From assembly GCA_003584705.1 (NCBI GenBank), contig AP018536.1, positions 3,534,001 through 3,598,000 on the forward strand: a stretch of 64,000 bases of DNA, written 5' to 3'. The position numbers were made by a program, and so were the translations under genes. The notes under the pieces are model-generated. The model saw only the letters and a program-made list of their open reading frames with translations, was not told the origin of the DNA and did no database searches. Every line of letters starts with the position of its first letter. The first letter of the stretch is position 1. Source of the stretch: Lachnospiraceae bacterium GAM79 (GTDB lineage: Bacteria; Bacillota; Clostridia; Lachnospirales; Lachnospiraceae). Shown here one piece after another: positions 1 through 9,086 of this stretch.

Positions 1-439
1 TACCAGAATCTCCTTCTCCATAAAATACTTCAGCACACTTGTAACTCACAATCGAATCTTCAACAACGAGGTAGCCATGTCCAAAACGTTCCGGCACTAA
101 TACACACTTAGTATTTTCTCCTGTCAGATGAACCCCCCTCCATTGTCCAAAAGTAGGTGATTCCGGTCGCAGATCAACAATTACGTCATATACATGTCCC
201 GATATGCAACGTACAAGTTTAGCCTGTTGTTTTATCAATTGGAAATGTATGGCTCGAATAACCCCTTTCTTAGATATTGTATAAAATACCTCTTTCAGAT
301 CATGATTTATTCCGTTGTCTTTAAACGTATCTATATTATAGTCTTTAATAAATGCTCCTCTATTATCCGTTGCACAAAACGGAGTAATTATATATGCTCC
401 CTGTAAATCCAACTCTTGAAAATCAAATTTTTGTACCAT
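1..439 (-). CDS. dTDP-4-dehydrorhamnose 3,5-epimerase family protein (partial, C-terminus off window)
   Basis: Cupin-fold sugar-nucleotide epimerase of the RmlC/RfbC family, which inverts C3 and/or C5 of a 4-keto-6-deoxyhexose nucleotide. Translation from the ATG at 439-437 (preceded by AAAGGAGAG) gives about 146 residues with no stop before the window edge; the family is usually about 180-190 residues. Visible family landmarks are RAIHFQ (the catalytic-His segment, usually RGLHYQ), KLVRCISGHVYDVIVDLR, SPTFGQW and ERFGHGYLV. It starts 13 nt after the preceding reductase gene, downstream of rfbF and rfbG homologues. Its substrate is therefore inferred to be CDP-4-keto-6-deoxyglucose rather than the dTDP sugar. 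No rmlA/B/D genes are present in the window. Family assignment is strong; substrate is inference. Confidence 0.9.
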   Translation of the reverse strand, partial: MVQKFDFQELDLQGAYIITPFCATDNRGAFIKDYNIDTFKDNGINHDLKEVFYTISKKGVIRAIHFQLIKQQAKLVRCISGHVYDVIVDLRPESPTFGQWRGVHLTGENTKCVLVPERFGHGYLVVEDSIVSYKCAEVFYGEGDSG

Positions 440-452
440 TCCGACTCTCCTT

Positions 453-1349
453 TCAAAAATTATCCAGTGTTCGTTTTATTCCTTCCTCAAAAGTCACCGA
501 GACATACTCTCCAATATCACTGATTAATTTGGAATTATCAAACATTTCCGCAGAATACTTTATTCCATCATCAGGTCTGAGACCTATCTTTATTAATTCA
601 CTTTTTCCGCAAATAGTTCCTATCTGATACAAATAATCTTTTAATATTTTAGGACTTCCTGATCCAATAAAATAATTATCAGCCCCTGTTTCATTTTCTC
701 CTAATCTGTAAACTGCATTAATCAAATCATCTATATAGATAAAATCATAGATTTGCAGTGCCGGGCCAAAGGTAGCTTCTCTATTATTAAGTATTTCTTC
801 CAACGTATAGCTAACCAAATTTCCTGTTTTGTTTTGAGGTCCATAGATATTGGAAAATTGCATCCATACATAATTAAGGCCAACATTCTTACAATAAGTT
901 TCCAGCATCAGTTGTGTGCAGTGCTTAGCCACTCCGTACATCATTCCACCATTAGTCTTAATTAAGCTATCCAAACTGCTTATTGCTTGTTCAGCAATTG
1001 TTCCTGCACATAAAAATTTTTTGCATCCACTCTCATATGCTAATTTGGCACAATTTAGAGTCATGTCTATGTTTTCAATCTGTACAGAAGGATCCGCCTT
1101 CTCCTTACCGTTTACTCCACGCCAGGCAAAATGGTAAAACGTATCATAGTCATTTTTTTCTAAAAGCTCTCTAAGTTTATCAATTTCGCTCAGACTTAAA
1201 GAATATTTTTTTATATACTCACTTTCAGGCAATTTAGATGGTGAAAATGTCATATCAATGGCAATGACCTGTATGTGATGATCAATCATCTTTCTGATCA
1301 GCGTACTTCCAATAAAGCCATTAGCGCCTGTAACAACTACTTTTCTCAT
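453..1349 (-). CDS. NAD(P)-dependent epimerase/dehydratase (extended SDR), probable CDP-4-keto-6-deoxyhexose reductase
   Basis: Rossmann-fold extended short-chain dehydrogenase of about 298 residues. The N-terminus has the nucleotide-binding motif TGANGFIGS, and YGVAK supplies the catalytic YxxxK pair. The start at 1349 is preferred because GGAAGGGAAAAAT stands just before that ATG and the protein then begins at the first beta strand (MRKVVV). The gene overlaps the end of the rfbG homologue by 29 nt and is followed 13 nt later by a 3,5-epimerase. In CDP-sugar pathways such a reductase acts on the C4 keto group after dehydration and epimerisation, as in paratose/abequose or 6-deoxyhexose branches. 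The exact product cannot be read from sequence. Confidence 0.85.
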   Translation of the reverse strand: MRKVVVTGANGFIGSTLIRKMIDHHIQVIAIDMTFSPSKLPESEYIKKYSLSLSEIDKLRELLEKNDYDTFYHFAWRGVNGKEKADPSVQIENIDMTLNCAKLAYESGCKKFLCAGTIAEQAISSLDSLIKTNGGMMYGVAKHCTQLMLETYCKNVGLNYVWMQFSNIYGPQNKTGNLVSYTLEEILNNREATFGPALQIYDFIYIDDLINAVYRLGENETGADNYFIGSGSPKILKDYLYQIGTICGKSELIKIGLRPDDGIKYSAEMFDNSKLISDIGEYVSVTFEEGIKRTLDNF

Positions 1350-2439
1350 ATTTTTCCCTTCCGTCATTCAAGAATTCCATTATTTCAGAATCCATGCAGG
1401 CTCTTATATCGCCATTTTCTTTCCAACATTTACTCCATTCCACTACTTTTTCTATTGCCTTATCAATATTCCACCGTGGAGCCCAGCTAAATACGCTTTT
1501 TGCTTTTGAGCAATCCAATTTTAAGAAGTTAGCCTCATGAGGTCCACCGTCATAACAGTTTTCCCATTGAACCCCTTCCCCCCAATGTTTTACGAATACA
1601 TCAACAAGTTCCCCTGTCTTGTAACAATCCTGTTCATCCGGTCCGATATTATAATATCCTGCTAAATTAACATCTTCATATTGTTTTGCCGCAATCAGTA
1701 AATATGCGTATAACGGCTCCAATACATGCTGATAAGGTCTTGTAGAAAAAGGATTTCTCACCATAATCGTTCTTTTTTCATTTACAGCACGTATACAATC
1801 CGGTACAATCCGGTCCTCTGCAAAATCTCCCCCGCCTATTACGTTACCTGCCCGGGCAGTAGAAATAGCCACTTTACCATCACTGAAAAAACTTCTTTTA
1901 TAGCTATGTGTCACAAGCTCTGAGCATGATTTCGAATTGGAGTAGGGATCATAACCATCAAGTTCCTCATTTTCGCGATATCCCCACTCCCATTCTTTAT
2001 TCAAATATACTTTATCAGTTGTTACATTTAAAACGGATTTTACACTACTACTATTTCTAACACATTCCAAAACATTAACCGTTCCCATAACATTTGTTTC
2101 ATAAGTATATGCAGGATTTTTATATCCTTCTCTCACGATTGGTTGCGCTGCTAAATGTAATACTATTTCCGGTTGTACACCATCAAATACATTTTTTAAA
2201 TGTGCATAATCTCGGATATCTCCTATTATTGAGTCGACATCTTTTGCTATTTCTGCAATTTCAAATAATGAAGGTGTCGTTGGGGGTTCTAATGCATATC
2301 CCGTTACCTTTGCTCCTGCAAGTGAGAGCATTTTACATAACCAGGCTCCTTTAAATCCAGTATGTCCTGTAATAAGCACTTTTTTCCCTTTATAAAAGGA
2401 AATGTCAAATTCATTATTCAATCTGCCCACACTTTCCAT
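1321..2439 (-). CDS. rfbG: CDP-glucose 4,6-dehydratase
   Basis: Converts CDP-glucose to CDP-4-keto-6-deoxyglucose, the committed step of CDP-6-deoxyhexose synthesis. Family marks are VLITGHTGFKGAWLCKML at the N-terminus (NAD-binding TGxxGFxG), LHLAAQPIVREGY, NVTTDKVY and the DPYSNSKSCSE active-site region with YxxxK. Length from the ATG at 2439 is about 372 residues, near the family norm. A TTG at 2421-2419 that overlaps the rfbF stop codon is an alternative start; the longer frame reaching 2508 lies inside rfbF and is unlikely. The gene overlaps rfbF upstream and the SDR reductase downstream, so the three should be translationally coupled. Confidence 0.93.
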   Translation of the reverse strand: MESVGRLNNEFDISFYKGKKVLITGHTGFKGAWLCKMLSLAGAKVTGYALEPPTTPSLFEIAEIAKDVDSIIGDIRDYAHLKNVFDGVQPEIVLHLAAQPIVREGYKNPAYTYETNVMGTVNVLECVRNSSSVKSVLNVTTDKVYLNKEWEWGYRENEELDGYDPYSNSKSCSELVTHSYKRSFFSDGKVAISTARAGNVIGGGDFAEDRIVPDCIRAVNEKRTIMVRNPFSTRPYQHVLEPLYAYLLIAAKQYEDVNLAGYYNIGPDEQDCYKTGELVDVFVKHWGEGVQWENCYDGGPHEANFLKLDCSKAKSVFSWAPRWNIDKAIEKVVEWSKCWKENGDIRACMDSEIMEFLNDGREKYEKSSCYRR

Positions 2440-3200
2440 GGTGCATTTCCCGATGCCCATAATTTTTCCAATTGTTGTTTTTCTCTTAAGGTATCCATAC
2501 ACTGCCAATATCCCCTATGTGTATATGCCACCAAATTTCCATCTCTAACCAGACTATTCAAAGGTTCTTGCTCAAATACAGTTTCATCTCCCTCTATACG
2601 ATCAAATATTTCAGGGTTCATAACCATAAATCCAATATTGATCATATCTCCGTCCAAATCGGATTTTTCACGAAAAGCATTTACCTTTCCATCTGGGTTC
2701 ACATCTAAAACGCCTTTGTTCTGTCCGAAATTGTATACGGATATTGTCCCTATTTTCCCATTCTGTAAATGAAATTTCAACAACTCATTTATATCTATAT
2801 TACCAACTGCATCACCATAAGTAAGCATAAATGGTTCTTCGCCTACATACTCTTTTATTCTTTTAATTCTCCCTCCGGTCATGGTGTTCAAACCAGTATC
2901 TACAACTGTTACTTTCCACGGTTCTACTCTTTTATTATGAATAATAATATCATTTTTCCCGCTAGTATAGTCGAATGTCACATCCGAGGTATGTAAAAAA
3001 TAATCCGCAAACCACTCTTTTATAACATGTTGTTTATATCCAGCACAAATAATAAAATCATTAAATCCATAGTGTGAATATTCTTTCATAATATGCCATA
3101 GAATAGGCATTTCACCAATTTCAAGCATAGGTTTAGGCTTAAATTGTGATTCCTCCGAAATACGTGTTCCAAATCCACCTGCTAAAATTACTGTTTTCAT
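2418..3200 (-). CDS. rfbF: Glucose-1-phosphate cytidylyltransferase
   Basis: Nucleotidyltransferase that joins CTP and glucose-1-phosphate to give CDP-glucose. The 260 residues match the family length. MKTVILAGGFGTRISEES is the signature nucleotide-binding loop, followed by KPKPMLEIGEMPILWHIM, the FDYTSG segment and the C-terminal GYWQCMDTLREK. GGGAGA precedes the ATG. It opens a four-gene CDP-sugar set (rfbF, rfbG, reductase, 3,5-epimerase). The rfbH dehydrase needed for 3,6-dideoxy sugars is not seen here, so a 6-deoxyhexose rather than a dideoxyhexose is the simpler prediction, unless rfbH lies left of the window. Confidence 0.95.
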   Translation of the reverse strand: MKTVILAGGFGTRISEESQFKPKPMLEIGEMPILWHIMKEYSHYGFNDFIICAGYKQHVIKEWFADYFLHTSDVTFDYTSGKNDIIIHNKRVEPWKVTVVDTGLNTMTGGRIKRIKEYVGEEPFMLTYGDAVGNIDINELLKFHLQNGKIGTISVYNFGQNKGVLDVNPDGKVNAFREKSDLDGDMINIGFMVMNPEIFDRIEGDETVFEQEPLNSLVRDGNLVAYTHRGYWQCMDTLREKQQLEKLWASGNAPWKVWAD

Positions 3201-3243
3201 TCTATCTCTCCCTATTTACTGTTAAACTGCTTATGTTAAACAT

Positions 3244-4152
3244 TTATATATGTAAAATATTAAAAAGAATCCCTACGATTGCCTTGATATAAAAGGGCGA
3301 TATGGTTAATGCTTTTTTATAAACCTTATTACCCTCTCTACGTTTTCCTGCCATGGAAAGCATCCTGCCACATGCAAACCAATACCTTGCTATTATCTTA
3401 TTATTTTTCTTTTCAATCGTTTCTTTGCTTAGTCCCACATAATCCAGATTGTTCAAATGCTCCTTTACTACTTCAATCACTGCTTCTGTATGTTTTATAT
3501 GTTTTGCCGACACACTATTTTCTCTAATGACCCAGAATCCTAATGGTTCTTGTATCATATAAAACTTTGCTCCCTGCCTTGCAAGTCTCAGCCAGCAATC
3601 ATAGTCTTCTTCTCCTGAGGTCAATTTTTCATCAAACCCTCCAATACTATTGATCAAGTTACGCTCAACTGCTACCGCGGAGGTAGAGAGACAATTTCCT
3701 TTTAATAACAAGTCTTTATAAGGATCTTGATTGTCAACGTTCCTATACTTTCCAATCTCCTTACTCTCTCCTTTGATATGGTACTCCCAATGACAACATA
3801 CATTAATGCTTTCCTTTTCTTTTAAAACATTCTTTACGATGCTCAACTTATCATCTCTCCAATAATCATCAGCATCCAAAAAGCATACATATTCTCCCGT
3901 AGCTGCAAAAATACCGGTATTTCTTCCTCCGCTAATTCCCTTATTTTTTTTCAAAGTAATAATCTTTATATCAAATTTATCATATTTTTTCTGTAATTCT
4001 TTTATTATATCTGATGTACTGTCTGTGGAACCATTATCTACAATAATATATTCAAAGTCCTTTTCTGTCTGGCAAACAACTGATTCTATTGCTTTTTGAA
4101 TATATTTTTCCCCATTGTATACTGATGTTATTACCGAAAAAAAATGCTCCAT
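3244..4152 (-). CDS. Family 2 glycosyltransferase
   Basis: GT-A fold transferase of 302 residues, cytosolic face of the membrane, adding one sugar to the lipid-linked repeat unit. The N-terminal strand SVITSVYNGEKYI, the VDNGSTDSTSDI nucleotide-binding segment and the DADDYW metal-binding (DxD) motif are all present. A later segment, GEEDYDCWLRLARQGAKFY, is the typical acceptor-side ED region. GAGGAAAA precedes the start. The hydrophobic C-terminus (GILFNIL) may touch the membrane. Donor and acceptor sugars are unknown. Confidence 0.9.
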   Translation of the reverse strand: MEHFFSVITSVYNGEKYIQKAIESVVCQTEKDFEYIIVDNGSTDSTSDIIKELQKKYDKFDIKIITLKKNKGISGGRNTGIFAATGEYVCFLDADDYWRDDKLSIVKNVLKEKESINVCCHWEYHIKGESKEIGKYRNVDNQDPYKDLLLKGNCLSTSAVAVERNLINSIGGFDEKLTSGEEDYDCWLRLARQGAKFYMIQEPLGFWVIRENSVSAKHIKHTEAVIEVVKEHLNNLDYVGLSKETIEKKNNKIIARYWFACGRMLSMAGKRREGNKVYKKALTISPFYIKAIVGILFNILHI

Positions 4153-4170
4153 TTTATTTTCCTCTTATAT

Positions 4171-4965
4171 TTATTTGAACATCTCAATAGTTGTTACAAC
4201 TTGAATTTTTTTGTCACTTTGTTCTCTTTTTAGCCATTTACACAGTTCGTCAAATTTTTCAGCATCCCATGACCATAAATCACTATAATATTGGTCTTTT
4301 GATAAAACTATACTGTGAAACATAAAAACACAATCGAGTTTTTGAGTCTCTGCTTTCATAATTGCATATTTAATTTGTTCGACGGTAAGATTATGCAATA
4401 CTGGAATTGAATATACGCACATGCTCGTCCCAACAACCTGCAACGATTTCTTAATAGATGCATAAAACATTACATTACTATGCGTTAAAATAGCAAGTTT
4501 AGAAACTATTTTCTGAATCAAACTATTTTGATTTTTTAATCCGATACGAACATAGGCAATATTATTTGATTTGATTATTTCACTTTTTTCCATAATGCTT
4601 TGCTCAGTAATACCGCAGTGAGGACTGGCTACTCCAATCCCTTGTTCACCCCAATGTTCTCCTAACCATTGCTTTAATTTCTCTATTCCTTCCTGCCAAT
4701 CCTCTACATCATTCAAATGATTTTGCCCATGACCTGCTATTTCAAATAACTCATTTTTATTCAATTCCATAACATCGTTTATTGTCAATGCCGGATTTCT
4801 ACAAGGTCTTTCACTTTCTCTTATTGTATCATCAAGATATCCCGTGGTGATATTAAATGTCGCCTTAAGCTCGTATTTTTTTAGTACTTTTTCTGCTACA
4901 TCTATATTGTCTTTTCTTCCATCGTCAAAGGACAAAATAACTCTTGTTACTTTGCTGTTAGTCAT
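4171..4965 (-). CDS. Polysaccharide deacetylase family protein (CE4/NodB-like)
   Basis: A metal-dependent deacetylase-like protein of 264 residues. The catalytic Asp motif is SFDDG (residues 12-16) and the metal-binding pair is GHGQNH (His79 and His83, the HxxxH motif). FMFHSIV near residue 220 corresponds to the last CE4 motif with its His. There is no signal peptide or membrane segment, so it probably acts in the cytoplasm on a lipid-linked sugar or nucleotide sugar rather than on finished polymer. It sits between two family 2 glycosyltransferases, which supports a role in making N-deacetylated or otherwise modified repeat units. Confidence 0.85.
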   Translation of the reverse strand: MTNSKVTRVILSFDDGRKDNIDVAEKVLKKYELKATFNITTGYLDDTIRESERPCRNPALTINDVMELNKNELFEIAGHGQNHLNDVEDWQEGIEKLKQWLGEHWGEQGIGVASPHCGITEQSIMEKSEIIKSNNIAYVRIGLKNQNSLIQKIVSKLAILTHSNVMFYASIKKSLQVVGTSMCVYSIPVLHNLTVEQIKYAIMKAETQKLDCVFMFHSIVLSKDQYYSDLWSWDAEKFDELCKWLKREQSDKKIQVVTTIEMFK

Positions 4966-4981
4966 TTTTTATCCGCCCCAA

Positions 4982-5797
4982 TTATTTTTTCATATATTGT
5001 GTTATGGTATGTTTTATTCGTCTTCTAAAATATTTCATATTCATAAAAATGTAAAAAAACAAATAAAATCCAACATTTACATACCTTTTTTCATACAATT
5101 CCTTTAAGTTTTTCATCTCTCCCTCATGCATACCTCTAAGGTTAGATGTCAAGCCTTTTTCCCCTCGATATTTTTTCCCAATATCAATGTCTACAAGTTT
5201 ATCTGGCAAATAATAATAATTAAAATGTACTGCAAATCGGATATAATAATTTATATCCTCACAGTACTTTTGATTCTCGTCAAAATATCCCACTTTCTCT
5301 ATTGCTTCTCGCTTAAACATGACTGACGGCGTAACAGGGAAAAAGCTCCAAAAAATATCCCACAAATCCGCTTTATATAAGGTTGTAATAGTTCGACCTT
5401 TTCTTCTGAAAGGCTTATCCATATAACCGGTTCCCAAAAAGCAAACCTCCGAATAATGGTCAAATATTTCTAACTGCCTTTCCAATTTATCTGCGTGCCA
5501 CAGGTCGTCCGAATCCAATAGTGCAATTAGTTCTCCCCTTGCTATTCTCATCCCTTCATTTCTGGCAGATGACACTCCTCTATTCTCCTGATATCTATAT
5601 ATTATAGGAATGTTTTTTACTTCTTTTATTTTATCTAGAACTTTTTGTTCTGAGCAATCCCTCGATCCATCATTAACTATAATGATTTCTTTCACTCTCT
5701 CTACTGCCGTTTGCTCCAGGACCGAATCAATTACTTGTTCTATGGTACTCTCCGCATTATACATTGGAATAATCACGGATACACTATATTTCATCAT
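4982..5797 (-). CDS. Family 2 glycosyltransferase
   Basis: GT-A transferase of 271 residues. SVIIPMYNAESTIEQVIDS at the N-terminus, VNDGSRDCSE and the LLDSDDLWHADKL metal-binding motif are clear, and CEDINYYIRFA is the ED acceptor motif. The C-terminal stretch NVGFYLFFYIFMNMKYFRRR is hydrophobic then basic, suggesting peripheral membrane contact. Its start overlaps the end of the upstream polymerase gene by 14 nt. Two ATGs occur in tandem at 5797 and 5794, and the best ribosome-binding sequence (AGGAGCG) is unusually far upstream, so translation is probably coupled to the polymerase gene. Confidence 0.9.
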   Translation of the reverse strand: MMKYSVSVIIPMYNAESTIEQVIDSVLEQTAVERVKEIIIVNDGSRDCSEQKVLDKIKEVKNIPIIYRYQENRGVSSARNEGMRIARGELIALLDSDDLWHADKLERQLEIFDHYSEVCFLGTGYMDKPFRRKGRTITTLYKADLWDIFWSFFPVTPSVMFKREAIEKVGYFDENQKYCEDINYYIRFAVHFNYYYLPDKLVDIDIGKKYRGEKGLTSNLRGMHEGEMKNLKELYEKRYVNVGFYLFFYIFMNMKYFRRRIKHTITQYMKK

Positions 5798-7001
5798 AAA
5801 ATATTTTTCTCGCTCCTATTTTTATCTTATATTTTCCGACTAACATTTCCATCACTTTAATGCTTATAACAGTTAAAAGAAATGCGTATATATCCTGAGC
5901 ATGATATACCCAATCAAAGAATTGAAATAATGAATAGAAGAAATAGCTTGCAACGAATAAAGCAAATGCATTATTCTTCATTTTACATGTTATCCTAAAT
6001 AAGCTGTATATAATCGTTGCATATAATATAACAGCAACCATTAAACCATATTTTACATATAAATAAACCGGTAATACAAAATACATCGATGTATAATGTT
6101 CCTTTGCTGCCTCTTTTGTCCAACCGGCAAAAATAGCTCTCCAATATTGATTAGGCTGAACGTCATCTTGGAAAACACTTCCGGGAACAAGCATATTTAC
6201 AATTTGTTTTGCTTGGTTTTCCATCCCGTATTTTTCATTAAATACATCTGCGACATAGTCCCCTGTTTTAGCCTGTTCTATTTCTATTGCACTAATTTCT
6301 AAATATGAAACTCTTCCTACGATTTGATTGATCATGCCTTCTATACTCAAATTTGCATCACTTCGACTTGCTGTTGCTAACATATACAACACTGGTGCAA
6401 GCATTATCGGCACTACCATGAGTAACATGATTTTTTGAACAAATCTTTTAGAGAGCTTTAAAGCATATAGTAAAACCATATTGTAAAATACCATCCAAAA
6501 TATTCCTGATCTTGATGAATACATAAAGGATACAGCAACATATGCAAAAGAATAGATACATATTTCTTCTATCTTTTGCCTTTTATACGCTTTGAGAAGT
6601 ACTGCAAAATATAACAATCGGCTGTCCAAAAAGAATTGGAGATAGGCAATAATTGTTGAATTAGCAGCTCCCACTATAATCCCTCTAAATCCTCCTGTTA
6701 CAACAATATTAATTAAGTTTAAAATTATTGAGAACCAGAACAGCAGAGTAACCCCATTTCCCAATAAAAAGGAATTATCCAATTCAGAAAATTCTATCTT
6801 TGAGCCACCGTATCTAGATAATTCTACGATTACTATCGTTATTAGCAAAATTAATATCAAAAATACTACTGCTATATCCAAATATTTTTCATCTACCGGC
6901 CAATATATATATTGAAATCCCTTTATCTTGCAAAAAATCCACGGCAATAAAACATTTAATCCCAATGTTATATATATCATCGTTAAATATACACGTTTCA
7001 T
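5784..7001 (-). CDS. Oligosaccharide repeat-unit polymerase (Wzy-like) membrane protein
   Basis: Integral membrane protein of 405 residues with about 10-12 predicted hydrophobic segments, starting in the first residues (YLTMIYITLGLNVLLPWIF). The SSRSGIFWMVFYN segment followed by more helices, and a large loop of about residues 215-290 rich in charged and aromatic residues, are typical of Wzy polymerases. These join undecaprenyl-linked repeat units outside the membrane. Sequence conservation in this family is poor, so the call rests on topology and position among transferases. AGGAGCC precedes the start. Confidence 0.75.
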   Translation of the reverse strand: MKRVYLTMIYITLGLNVLLPWIFCKIKGFQYIYWPVDEKYLDIAVVFLILILLITIVIVELSRYGGSKIEFSELDNSFLLGNGVTLLFWFSIILNLINIVVTGGFRGIIVGAANSTIIAYLQFFLDSRLLYFAVLLKAYKRQKIEEICIYSFAYVAVSFMYSSRSGIFWMVFYNMVLLYALKLSKRFVQKIMLLMVVPIMLAPVLYMLATASRSDANLSIEGMINQIVGRVSYLEISAIEIEQAKTGDYVADVFNEKYGMENQAKQIVNMLVPGSVFQDDVQPNQYWRAIFAGWTKEAAKEHYTSMYFVLPVYLYVKYGLMVAVILYATIIYSLFRITCKMKNNAFALFVASYFFYSLFQFFDWVYHAQDIYAFLLTVISIKVMEMLVGKYKIKIGARKIFYDEI

Positions 7002-7011
7002 TATGCGGCTC

Positions 7012-9045
7012 CTATATTTTTACAAACTCACCCATTTGTCTGAAGTGCTTAGGGTTCATTCCATCTTTAAATTTTGCAATACTTTCTGTATGGATATACT
7101 CAATTCCTCCTAAATCCAATATTTCTACGCCTTCCTTCTTTAGTTCAATAGCAGCATGATATAATAATAGATTGTTTAGGCAGGCTTTTCTTCCTTCTTC
7201 ATTATTCCAGCCAATGTAATAGGTTGCTGCCTTTTCATGTCGATAGAAAATGTCAAAAGCAATTACTTCTCCCAACTTATTTTTAACGTAGAAAAATCTT
7301 AATGGTTGAGAAGACAATTCATTTATCTCCCTTAACAATCTTTCATTTACGCCCTCAAATTTTTTGTCTTCCTGTTCTTTCCTATAACATTGAATGAATT
7401 TTTCAAAATCTATTTCTTCTTTTTCTATGCTATAGCCAGATTTTTCAGCCATTTTTAGTTGGTTCCGCCATTTACTATTTAACGCCGCACGGATTTCATT
7501 TTCTGCTTTCAGCAAATCTACAGTTCCTGAAGGAAAACCATATATATCTATCACTTTCCAACCATTTTGAATCATTTTTATAAAATTACTATTGCTCATA
7601 GTTGAATATGGATCCCACACAATTGGCAAAAGCTTGTAGTATCTTTTCCTAACCATATCTACTATTTGAAGTTCATTTTCCAATTGATTCTCTTCTTTAA
7701 CAAAAACCGGGCCCTTATTTATTCTGACTGCTACTGTTACACCTAATACTTTTTTTCTTAAAATCTGAACAACGCCTATAACATTTTGGTCTTTACAGAT
7801 AAAGAACCTGTCAACGCCCCATCCTTCAGCCTTGCTCTTTGCTTCAGCATAACCCCAATCTTGTGTTATGTTACTTAATTCAGACTGAGCGAGTATATCA
7901 TTCCATTTTTTTCTTTCTTCCTGTTCGCAGCCTATTTTTTTCACCATCATACTATTAGAGGATTTTTTATCTTTCTTTGCATATTTCGCTATATCCTCCA
8001 TTTTTATATCCTGATGAATAGGTATCATAAAAAGGTTCTTAGAATATTTTCTAGTGGTCTCGAATTGATCCCCATTAGCAACAATCGGCGATAAAGAAGG
8101 CCAGAACAATACCTCAATTCCCTTACCCTTTATTTGAGATATTACCGCTTCTTTATTCTCAACTTTTTCCAGCGAATATACCGCAAAGAAAGGACTTTCA
8201 TTTTCTTCAGAAATAATCTCACAGATGTCTGGACAAACTTCCTTTATTACATAATTCATTAATTTAAGATTTTCTCTACGCCGGTATGCTATTTTCTTTA
8301 ATTCCTCTTCATCAATACTTTTTATGATATTATATGATATAGTGGAAATTGCAATATTAGATGTTCTATCCCGGGTCTCAAGATAATGCTCCTGATAACA
8401 ATAATTCGTTTTTCTACTTCTGCGAATTATCTTCTGAACTATCTTTTTAAGTCTCCATTTAACTGTTTCAAAAGTTTTTTTTGAGACATAAGACTTTTGC
8501 TGTACAACTTTATATATTCTTTCATTTTTTTCACTGTTATTACATAGAATTACAGCTCCATCCATTAGTCCTAACAATTTATGTGGACTAAATAATACAA
8601 AATCCCCCTTCTGTGCCATTTTACCGTATTTATATAGTACATGAGCACAATCTTCAATAAGTATACAATTATTATTATCACAAAATGTTCTTGCTCGATT
8701 TATATCATGATATTCCCCAAAAAAATGTACAAAAACAAAAATATCATTTTCCTTAAACTGATTGTTTTCCTTAATGTACTTCCAATCAGGTTCAAAATCA
8801 TCTAACAAAGGGTATCTTAAAATATTTACATTTGAATCGGAAAATTCTGCTTCAGTTTCTGCGCAAAAATAGCTGGGAATACTTACATTTATTTTGTCTT
8901 TCTTTAATACCTCTCTATATGCATCAATAATAAGTCTTACTGATACTCCTGATCTTGATGTAAAAACACAATTTTTCCAGTATAAATTATTTTTACTTTT
9001 GGGAAATAATATTCTATTCACAGACGGAATTGGAGACACTAGCAT
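7012..9045 (-). CDS. Fusion: DegT/DnrJ/EryC1-type aminotransferase domain plus FemAB/GNAT-like domain
   Basis: A 677-residue two-domain protein. Residues about 20-350 are a PLP-dependent sugar aminotransferase-like domain: IEDCAH (Asp132, the PLP pyridine-nitrogen partner) and FSPHKLLG (Lys156, expected Schiff-base lysine). Residues about 385-677 resemble FemAB/peptidoglycan bridge-type acyltransferases with a GNAT fold (NITQDWGYAEAKSKAEGWG, RAALNSKWRNQLKMAEKSG, FYRHEKAATYYIGWNNEEG). FemAB enzymes move aminoacyl groups from tRNA to lipid-linked sugars. The fusion suggests that an amino sugar is made, or a carrier recognised, and then acylated. AAAGGGAG precedes the ATG. Domains are recognisable; the joint function is inference. 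Confidence 0.8.
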   Translation of the reverse strand: MLVSPIPSVNRILFPKSKNNLYWKNCVFTSRSGVSVRLIIDAYREVLKKDKINVSIPSYFCAETEAEFSDSNVNILRYPLLDDFEPDWKYIKENNQFKENDIFVFVHFFGEYHDINRARTFCDNNNCILIEDCAHVLYKYGKMAQKGDFVLFSPHKLLGLMDGAVILCNNSEKNERIYKVVQQKSYVSKKTFETVKWRLKKIVQKIIRRSRKTNYCYQEHYLETRDRTSNIAISTISYNIIKSIDEEELKKIAYRRRENLKLMNYVIKEVCPDICEIISEENESPFFAVYSLEKVENKEAVISQIKGKGIEVLFWPSLSPIVANGDQFETTRKYSKNLFMIPIHQDIKMEDIAKYAKKDKKSSNSMMVKKIGCEQEERKKWNDILAQSELSNITQDWGYAEAKSKAEGWGVDRFFICKDQNVIGVVQILRKKVLGVTVAVRINKGPVFVKEENQLENELQIVDMVRKRYYKLLPIVWDPYSTMSNSNFIKMIQNGWKVIDIYGFPSGTVDLLKAENEIRAALNSKWRNQLKMAEKSGYSIEKEEIDFEKFIQCYRKEQEDKKFEGVNERLLREINELSSQPLRFFYVKNKLGEVIAFDIFYRHEKAATYYIGWNNEEGRKACLNNLLLYHAAIELKKEGVEILDLGGIEYIHTESIAKFKDGMNPKHFRQMGEFVKI

Positions 9046-9086
9046 ATATTTCTCCCTTTCTTTTTTATTCTAATTATATTTGTAAG

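Noticed and set aside
1..439. Calling the truncated epimerase a dTDP-rhamnose gene (rmlC)
   Set aside because: No rmlA, rmlB or rmlD lies in the window and the upstream genes are CDP-specific, so the gene symbol was left empty.
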